Of a stretch of DNA of 11,813 nucleotides, positions 7,127 through 11,813 are shown piece by piece; within the stretch, counting starts at the first letter, position 1; each line of letters starts with the position of its first letter. Both the position numbers and the translations under genes were made by a program. The stretch is from DAOSVX01 sp035379765 (GTDB lineage: Bacteria > Bacillota_I > Bacilli_A > RF39 > UBA660), in assembly GCA_035379765.1 (NCBI GenBank), contig DAOSVX010000018.1:1-11813 (forward strand), read 5' to 3'. Under the pieces are notes generated by a model. The model did no database searches. It saw nothing but the letters and a program-made list of their open reading frames with translations, and was not told the DNA's origin.

Positions 7127-7554
7127 CGGCCATAATTTTCTTCGCTAGTTATTTTAAACTGACGAGTCATCATTATTTTTACTTTTAATTCTTTTTCTAA
7201 TTCTTTAATCTTTTTTAAAAATATTTCTTCTTTTTCAGCTGTTAAGAATTTTTGATATTTATGAAGAACAATACTCTTTAATCTTTTTAATTCACCTAAA
7301 ACTAATTCTGCCTGGCCAGCATCAGCATCATCGTCATATATTATTTTTAAAGCTTCTACAGCTATTTTTTTAAACAAAGTATTAAATTTTATGGTCAAAA
7401 TCTTATCAATTAAAGAAGGATTAATAACTACTATTTCATTAACAGTTAAAGATGTTTCACTTTTATTTTTAGGTTTAAAAATATAACCATTTTGTTCATA
7501 ATCAAGATAAACTATCTCCTGACTTTTATCAACTTTTTTAATAAGATATCCCAT
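7117..7554 (-). CDS. Conserved-looking protein of unknown function between trmD and rplS
   Basis: I do not recognise this 145-residue protein. It starts eight bases after the trmD stop with a clear AGGTGAT ribosome binding site inside trmD, so it is a genuine gene of the operon. The first 50 or so residues look strand-rich (YLIKKVDKSQEIVYLDYE, then LTVNEIVVINPSL); the remainder is helical, with an acidic DDDADAGQAE patch near residues 74-83 and a charged, possibly coiled-coil stretch from about 84 to 125 (LVLGELKRLKSIVLHKYQKF, then KKIKELEKELK). There is no signal peptide or membrane segment, so it is probably cytoplasmic. It does not resemble YlqD or the KH-domain YlqC that occur in this neighbourhood in Bacillus. 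Its place among tRNA- and rRNA-modifying genes hints at a link to translation, but that is inference. Confidence 0.85.
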   Translation of the reverse strand: MGYLIKKVDKSQEIVYLDYEQNGYIFKPKNKSETSLTVNEIVVINPSLIDKILTIKFNTLFKKIAVEALKIIYDDDADAGQAELVLGELKRLKSIVLHKYQKFLTAEKEEIFLKKIKELEKELKVKIMMTRQFKITSEENYGRSR

Positions 7555-7562
7555 AATATCAC

Positions 7563-8225
7563 CTACTTCAATAAATCTTTTCTTTTTTCTTTTGTCCTTT
7601 TTATTCTTTCTTTATTGCGCCAGATATCTATTTTTTCATGATTACCACTTAATAATACTTCTGGTACTTCCATATTATTATAACACCTTGGTTTAGTATA
7701 TACTGGATAATCTAGTAAATTATCATTAAATGATTCACTAGCTAATGATTCTTTGGTAATTACCCCATCTATTAATCTAATGATACTATCTGTTATAGCC
7801 ATAGCTGGTATTTCACCACCTGTTAAGATAAAATCTCCTAAACTTAATTCCATATCAGCTAAAGTTCTAATTCTTTCATCAAAACCTTCATAATGACCAC
7901 ATATAATTATTAAATGTTTTTTTAAAACTAAATCTTTGGCTATTTTTTGATTATACTTTACTCCATCAGGAGTTAGTAATATTACAAATGAATCTTTAGT
8001 TTTAAGAGAGTTAACAGCTTCGAAAATCGGTTCACACATCAAAACCATTCCCGCTCCACCACCATAAGGAGTATCATCTACTTGATTATTATTATATTTA
8101 GAAAACTCTCGAAAATTAACAACATTTATTTCAACTAACTTTTTATCTATCGCTCTTTTAATAATTGATTCATTAAAAATATTAGTAAACATTTCCGGAA
8201 ACAAAGACAAAATATCTATTTTCAT
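7563..8225 (-). CDS. trmD: tRNA (guanine-37-N1)-methyltransferase
   Basis: TrmD transfers a methyl group from S-adenosylmethionine to G37 next to the anticodon, which prevents frameshifting. The 220-residue protein has MKIDILSLFPEMF at the start, DDTPYGGGAGMV (50-61), CGHYEGFDERI (109-119) and the trefoil-knot SAM site LSLGDFILTGGEIPA (127-141), then LLDYPVYTKP and VPEVLLSGNHEKIDIWR. The C-terminal domain is shorter than in E. coli (255 residues). By my alignment E164 of SESF stands where E. coli has the general base D169, a conservative change. The ATG overlaps the rimM stop as ATGA. Identification is secure. Confidence 0.97.
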   Translation of the reverse strand: MKIDILSLFPEMFTNIFNESIIKRAIDKKLVEINVVNFREFSKYNNNQVDDTPYGGGAGMVLMCEPIFEAVNSLKTKDSFVILLTPDGVKYNQKIAKDLVLKKHLIIICGHYEGFDERIRTLADMELSLGDFILTGGEIPAMAITDSIIRLIDGVITKESLASESFNDNLLDYPVYTKPRCYNNMEVPEVLLSGNHEKIDIWRNKERIKRTKEKRKDLLK

Positions 8226-8716
8226 AAAATCAAATCCTCAGCATTCTTGGTATATATTTTTTTGCTTAAAGCATCTACTTTTAGAATATAATTATCAACA
8301 AAAGGAATATAAAATTCTTTTGTTTTTTTAACTTTCAATAAAGTTTGTTTACTATTATAAATGATATCGATAACTTTGCCTAGACTATTCTTATTTTCCA
8401 TAACATCAAAACCAATTAATTCTTTCATTAAATAATCAGTATCTTTTAAATTTAAGGAACTTCTTTTAATATAAACATGATAATTTTTATATTTTAAGAC
8501 ATCATTAATATCATTTAAACCATTTAAAGTAACCATGTCAAATATTTGATGATGACGATAACTACTTATCTTAAAAGGTTCTTTTAAAGGTCCAATAAAG
8601 ATTTCTTTATTAACTTTAAAAACTTTGCTTTTAAGTTCAAAATCACTAATTATTTTTAATTCCCCTTTTATACCATGAGTATTAACTATTTTACCAACTA
8701 AAACATATTCTTCCAT
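8222..8716 (-). CDS. rimM: Ribosome maturation factor RimM
   Basis: RimM helps maturation of the 30S subunit head, binding S19. The 164-residue protein has the N-terminal barrel signature VGKIVNTHGIKGELKI (residues 7-22), then a PRC-barrel part with YLMKELIGFDVMENKNSLGKV and IPFVDNYILKVD near the C-terminus. The start follows the stop of the methylase gene without any gap (TAAATG), and the ribosome binding site GGTGAT overlaps the end of that gene. Its own TGA stop overlaps the trmD start. The rimM-trmD pair is highly conserved in bacteria, which supports the assignment. Confidence 0.96.
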   Translation of the reverse strand: MEEYVLVGKIVNTHGIKGELKIISDFELKSKVFKVNKEIFIGPLKEPFKISSYRHHQIFDMVTLNGLNDINDVLKYKNYHVYIKRSSLNLKDTDYLMKELIGFDVMENKNSLGKVIDIIYNSKQTLLKVKKTKEFYIPFVDNYILKVDALSKKIYTKNAEDLIL

Positions 8717-9442
8717 TTAATCACCCAATTCATACATTAAAATACTAGCCGCTACTCCCACATTTAAACTTTCACAAGCAGAATTCATCTTAATATTTAC
8801 TAATTTATCACACAAATTATTTAATTCATTATCAAGCCCTTGTCCTTCGTTGCCAACTATTAAAGCTATCTTAGTATTTTTTGTTTTTTTAGGATCTATA
8901 CCTTTTTTTACATCTGTTCCCACTATTACATATTCTTTTTGTTTTAATTCATAAATAAAATCTTTTAAATTTCTTTTTAAAACATTAACATTAAATATCA
9001 TACCTTCTGTAGCTCTAATTACTTTTTCATTATAAATATCTACTGTATTATTACCTAAAACTATCGTTTTAAAATTAAAAGCTAGAGCACTGCGAATTAT
9101 TGTTCCCAAATTCCCCGGATTTTGAATACCATCTAATAAAATAATTTTCTCCGTTAATAATCCTTCTTCTAATTTTTGACAAATTGCTATTACTTTAGGA
9201 GGAGTTTTTAAAGAAGATAATTTTTTCATTATTTTTTCGGGAACATTATAATGAGGTATATTTTCATCATATACCTTTTCATCTGTCACAATTATTTCTT
9301 CGACAACATGGTTTTTTAAAGCTTCTAATAAAAGATGTTCACCTTCTATTAGAAATTTTAAATTTTGATCACGATATTTTTTATCCTGTAATTTAGTCCA
9401 GTTAATAACTTTTTTATTATCTAAAGAAACAATGTTTTCCAT
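8717..9442 (-). CDS. SpoU/TrmH-family RNA 2'-O-methyltransferase (YsgA/RlmB-like)
   Basis: The 241-residue protein adds a 2'-O-methyl group to an rRNA or tRNA nucleotide. It has an N-terminal substrate-binding domain (FLIEGEHLLLEAL, residues 30-42) and a C-terminal SPOUT knot with the three SpoU motifs: DGIQNPGNLGTIIRSA (104-119, catalytic N108 and R117), IVGNEGQGL (195-203) and IKMNSACESLNVGVAASI (217-234). The start chosen is the ATG at 9440-9442, five bases after AGGTGA; a GTG nine bases upstream overlaps that site. The family member (23S rRNA or tRNA target) cannot be settled, so no symbol is given. It is the first gene of the rimM-trmD operon. Confidence 0.92.
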   Translation of the reverse strand: MENIVSLDNKKVINWTKLQDKKYRDQNLKFLIEGEHLLLEALKNHVVEEIIVTDEKVYDENIPHYNVPEKIMKKLSSLKTPPKVIAICQKLEEGLLTEKIILLDGIQNPGNLGTIIRSALAFNFKTIVLGNNTVDIYNEKVIRATEGMIFNVNVLKRNLKDFIYELKQKEYVIVGTDVKKGIDPKKTKNTKIALIVGNEGQGLDNELNNLCDKLVNIKMNSACESLNVGVAASILMYELGD

Positions 9443-9447
9443 AATAT

Positions 9448-9453
9448 TCACCT
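9448..9453 (-). promoter_or_regulatory. Ribosome binding site fixing the SpoU-type methylase start
   Basis: AGGTGA on the minus strand, five bases before the ATG at 9440-9442. The alternative GTG start at 9449-9451 lies inside this motif and is therefore unlikely. Confidence 0.75.
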
Positions 9454-9459
9454 ATTAAT

Positions 9460-9468
9460 ATTCTATCA
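9460..9468 (-). promoter_or_regulatory. Extended -10 promoter of the methylase-rimM-trmD operon
   Basis: TGATAGAAT on the minus strand fits the extended -10 pattern TGnTATAAT. The -35 position holds only the T run of the preceding terminator. Transcription would begin near 9453-9456, leaving a 5' leader of roughly 11-14 bases that begins at the ribosome binding site. Confidence 0.6.
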
Positions 9469-9480
9469 TGTAAAAGTAAA

Positions 9481-9509
9481 TAAAAAAAGAGGCTTAAATT
9501 TCTTTAAGC
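9481..9509 (-). terminator. Intrinsic terminator of the YgjP-like gene
   Basis: On the minus strand GCTTAAA (9503-9509) and TTTAAGC (9492-9498) form a perfect 7-bp stem with a GAAA tetraloop, followed by CTC and seven T residues. The stop codon TAA (9494-9496) of the gene lies in the 3' arm. Confidence 0.85.
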
Positions 9510-10129
9510 ATTTTTCGAGCTTTCTTATAATATGGGTAATAACCACCCACTAATGTCCAAAATTCTTTAGAATGATTAGGGTGATAAAAATGACATATTT
9601 CATGAATAATAACATAGTCTATTAAAGATATCTCTTTTTTTAATAACTCAGTATTTAAAGTAATAGTTTTATCTTTAACATTGCAGACTCCCCAACGAGT
9701 TTTCATTTTTCTAAATTTTAGATTAAAATCTGGTAAATTATGAAAACTATTTTTAATATCGGCAACTCTTTTAGTAAACACTTCATTACATTTTTTTGAA
9801 TAAAATTTATCTAACATCTTATCATCTTTAGTATAAACATTATCACCATGAAAATCTATCTTTTTAATACTATCATCATACATAACATTATATTTGTCCC
9901 CTAGATAAATAAAATAAGCATTATTATCTAGTTCTTTTAATTTGTGTTGATACATTTTATAAATGGTAGCTTCTTTTTCTTTAATAACCCTTTTAATTTC
10001 TTTTTCACTAATCCATTTATTGACCGTAATTAAAAGATTTAGATTTTCATCAATTCTAAAATACATATTTTTAATATTTTTTTTAATTATTAATACTTTA
10101 ATATTAATTCCTTGGATATTTATTATCAT
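9494..10129 (-). CDS. YgjP-like (DUF45, SprT-like) zinc metallohydrolase
   Basis: The 211-residue protein belongs to the YgjP/DUF45 group of small cytoplasmic metal-dependent hydrolases, whose substrates are mostly unknown. The N-terminal half is strand-rich (residues 1-100); the C-terminal half has MKTRWGVCN (142-150) and the zinc-binding helix HEICH (176-180), with the third ligand probably H186 in NHSKEFW. There is no signal peptide. It forms its own transcription unit: extended -10 promoter and GGTGGT ribosome binding site upstream, terminator across its stop codon. The family assignment is good, but the biological role is not known. Confidence 0.9.
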   Translation of the reverse strand: MIINIQGINIKVLIIKKNIKNMYFRIDENLNLLITVNKWISEKEIKRVIKEKEATIYKMYQHKLKELDNNAYFIYLGDKYNVMYDDSIKKIDFHGDNVYTKDDKMLDKFYSKKCNEVFTKRVADIKNSFHNLPDFNLKFRKMKTRWGVCNVKDKTITLNTELLKKEISLIDYVIIHEICHFYHPNHSKEFWTLVGGYYPYYKKARKMLKEI

Positions 10130-10146
10130 AAAATACCACCAAGTTT

Positions 10147-10155
10147 ATTATATCA
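10147..10155 (-). promoter_or_regulatory. Extended -10 promoter of the YgjP-like gene
   Basis: TGATATAAT on the minus strand is a perfect extended -10 (TGnTATAAT), starting at the last T of the preceding terminator's T run. No good -35 is seen. The predicted start near 10140 would give a leader of about 10-12 bases carrying the GGTGGT ribosome binding site (10135-10140) at its very 5' end. Confidence 0.7.
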
Positions 10156-10179
10156 AAAAAAAAGACTTTCGTCTTTTTT
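10155..10179 (-). terminator. Intrinsic terminator of the DUF2207-type gene
   Basis: On the minus strand AAAAAAGAC (10171-10179) pairs with GTCTTTTTT (10158-10166) around a GAAA tetraloop, and the T run continues for three more bases (nine T in total). The stop codon (10178-10180) overlaps the 5' base of the stem. The flanking A and T runs could let it act on both strands, but no plus-strand gene is seen. Confidence 0.88.
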
Positions 10180-11813
10180 AGAATCTTCCACCACCGGAGC
10201 CGCCTCCACCAAAGCCTCCTCCGCCAAATGATGAACCTCCACCAAAGCCTCCAGAACTACTTTGCGTAGATTTTGCTACAGCAGAATTAACTGATTCCCT
10301 CACAGCACTACTAACAGCATGACTTATTTGGGAATTCATATTAATATAATATAGCGGCATAAAAGTATTACCATATATTTTACCTTCAGGATCTATTTCA
10401 TGGATTTTTACATTCATAGCTTTTTCTACTTTGTCAGCTATGCCAAATATAACAGCATAAACTAAATATCTTTCCCATAGTTTAACTTCTGGCAAATCTT
10501 TTTCTTTAAAATTACCAAAATCATTAAGAAAGTTTTTAAAAGCTTTCCATTTAGTATAATGTTCAGCTCCTTTTTTTGTTTTTCTTTTGAAAGCTATCAT
10601 ATAAATAAATAAAATTAAAGCTACAGGAAACAATAAATATCCAAATACTATATCAGTTTGATAAAATAATTGTAGATAATATAAAATACCACCCAATAAA
10701 GCATATAAAATACCAATAGTTTTAGGTTTCTTTAAATCTTCATAAAAGTTTTGACTCTTAGCATCAGTTAAAACAGCTTTTTTCCAACCATTATAACTGG
10801 CTAAGAAAGTTTGGGATTTTGTTCCTCTAGCGTAATCTTTTAAATTTTTAATTGTAAATTCTTTTCCATCGCCTACTTTATCAAAAAGAAAATCTAATAG
10901 TTTCCTTTCTGTAGTAGAAACACCATCTTTAGTTTTTAAAACAAATTTATATGATTCTTTTTTCTTATCCATTATTTTTACAATTTCTATTTTCTTTTTA
11001 TAAACTAAATTCATTATTGAAGCACTCATCGCATTAGGAGTAATATTTTTATTAAATAAATAATCAATTACTTCGACATCATAATCATCTATAAATTCAC
11101 GATAATAATCACTATTAAAGTTTACTTTATACTCTTTATCATATTTAAAATAATATCTTATGGCTATAGCAATGGCACCAGCTATATAACCGCCAAATAA
11201 AACGGATAAGATAATATATTTAGTTTTAATACTTTGTCTTTCAGCATTAGCTTCGTCAGCCCTTTTAGCTTCCACTTCTAAAATATTATCTAAACCATCT
11301 ATTCCGGAAGTCTTAGTAGCATCAGGCACTAAGCTTTTATCAAAAACGACTCTAACATCAACTGCTTCATAAGCAGCTAAATCTGACCATTCTGCTTTTA
11401 CTTCGCTATCACTTACTATTTCATTGGTTCCATTTAAAGGGCCATGAGAAAACACTCTTAATTCTTCACTATTACCTGGTAATTTTATGGTAATAATAAC
11501 TTCATTAACATCATCTTCATAATCATTGATAAAATCCCAAGCTATTTCGGCTACATCATTATGAACAACCACTACATCTTTTAAAGTGTAGATTACTAAA
11601 GAAGCTTTACTATAAGAACTCGGCATATAAATTGATAAATCGATTCCTGTAGAAGTAATAGATTCTACATATTTACCATAATCACCAATATTAGCATTAC
11701 TTACTTTTTCAAACTCAGTAGCTCTTGCTAAGATATCTGTAAAACTTAAATCACTACTATCTATAGCATATACTTTTAAATTGTAATAAATAGCTATATT
11801 TTTTTTATTAGAA
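10178..11813 (-). CDS. DUF2207-family membrane protein, 5' end outside window
   Basis: The frame stays open to the window edge, so the ATG at 11624-11626 is internal and the N-terminus (usually a signal peptide) is missing; 544 codons are visible. The N-terminal part is a strand-rich extracellular region typical of DUF2207 (TSTGIDLSIYMPSSY, DVVVVHNDVAEIAWDF, ITIKLPG). A membrane segment follows at about 11141-11220 (IILSVLFGGYIAGAIAIAIR), then a cytoplasmic region (SASIMNLVYKKKIEI, ERKLLDFLF), two more hydrophobic segments around 10585-10725, and a tail very rich in Gly and Ser (GGGSSFGGGGFGGGG), which is characteristic of the family. The function of the family is unknown. It ends in a terminator overlapping its stop codon. 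Confidence 0.88.
   Translation of the reverse strand, partial: SNKKNIAIYYNLKVYAIDSSDLSFTDILARATEFEKVSNANIGDYGKYVESITSTGIDLSIYMPSSYSKASLVIYTLKDVVVVHNDVAEIAWDFINDYEDDVNEVIITIKLPGNSEELRVFSHGPLNGTNEIVSDSEVKAEWSDLAAYEAVDVRVVFDKSLVPDATKTSGIDGLDNILEVEAKRADEANAERQSIKTKYIILSVLFGGYIAGAIAIAIRYYFKYDKEYKVNFNSDYYREFIDDYDVEVIDYLFNKNITPNAMSASIMNLVYKKKIEIVKIMDKKKESYKFVLKTKDGVSTTERKLLDFLFDKVGDGKEFTIKNLKDYARGTKSQTFLASYNGWKKAVLTDAKSQNFYEDLKKPKTIGILYALLGGILYYLQLFYQTDIVFGYLLFPVALILFIYMIAFKRKTKKGAEHYTKWKAFKNFLNDFGNFKEKDLPEVKLWERYLVYAVIFGIADKVEKAMNVKIHEIDPEGKIYGNTFMPLYYINMNSQISHAVSSAVRESVNSAVAKSTQSSSGGFGGGSSFGGGGFGGGGSGGGRF
10203..10252. repeat. Short direct repeat in the Gly-rich tail of the DUF2207-type gene
   Basis: The 17-base unit CCTCCACCAAAGCCTCC occurs at 10203-10219 and again at 10236-10252, 33 bases (11 codons) apart. 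It encodes the repeated GGFGGG in the tail and is clearly more GC-rich than the surrounding DNA, as Gly codons require. It is a coding repeat with scope for slippage, not a mobile element. Confidence 0.8.

Noticed and set aside
1..11813. CRISPR array, insertion sequence, tRNA or rRNA gene
   Set aside because: No spaced repeats, transposase, terminal inverted repeats or tRNA-like cloverleaf were found; intergenic gaps are all about 110 bases or shorter.

Overview
The window is AT-rich (by eye about 70% A+T), and every supported gene lies on the minus strand, so transcription runs from high to low coordinates. The gene order (SpoU-type rRNA methylase, rimM, trmD, rplS, lepB, rbgA, rnhB, topA), the strong AGGAGG-type ribosome binding sites and an LTA-synthase-like enzyme point to a low-GC Gram-positive bacterium of the Bacillota/Bacilli, possibly an uncultured gut lineage near the Mollicutes. 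TGA is used as a stop (rnhB, rimM) and Trp is encoded by TGG, so the genetic code is the standard bacterial one, not the Mycoplasma code. I cannot name a species.

In order of transcription: (1) 11813-10178, the 3' part of a DUF2207-type membrane protein with a Gly-rich tail, ending in a GAAA-loop terminator. (2) 10129-9494, a YgjP-like zinc hydrolase with its own extended -10 promoter and a terminator that overlaps its stop codon. (3) 9442-7117, an operon of SpoU-type methylase, rimM, trmD and an unrecognised 145-residue protein, ending in a terminator that contains its stop codon. (4) 7007-6175, rplS and lepB, with a promoter built into the preceding terminator and a structured leader, ending in a 12-bp-stem terminator. 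(5) 6102-4721, a two-gene accessory islet: a small nucleoside 2-deoxyribosyltransferase-like protein and a RhuM-family protein. (6) 4693-1, rbgA, rnhB, an LTA-synthase-like protein and topA (cut by the window edge), tightly packed with overlaps.

Most genes serve ribosome production and translation: rRNA and tRNA methylation, 30S maturation (RimM), L19, and 50S maturation (RbgA). Others serve DNA/RNA upkeep (RNase HII, topoisomerase I) and the cell envelope (signal peptidase I, LTA-synthase-like enzyme). The one stretch that does not fit this housekeeping block is the deoxyribosyltransferase-like/RhuM pair. It sits between lepB and rbgA behind a terminator, where related bacteria usually have rbgA close to rplS or lepB. 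No tRNA, rRNA, CRISPR array, insertion sequence or long intergenic gap was seen; the longest non-coding stretch is about 110 bases, upstream of rplS. I found no clear new multi-gene system. The islet and the unknown protein after trmD are the best candidates for follow-up.
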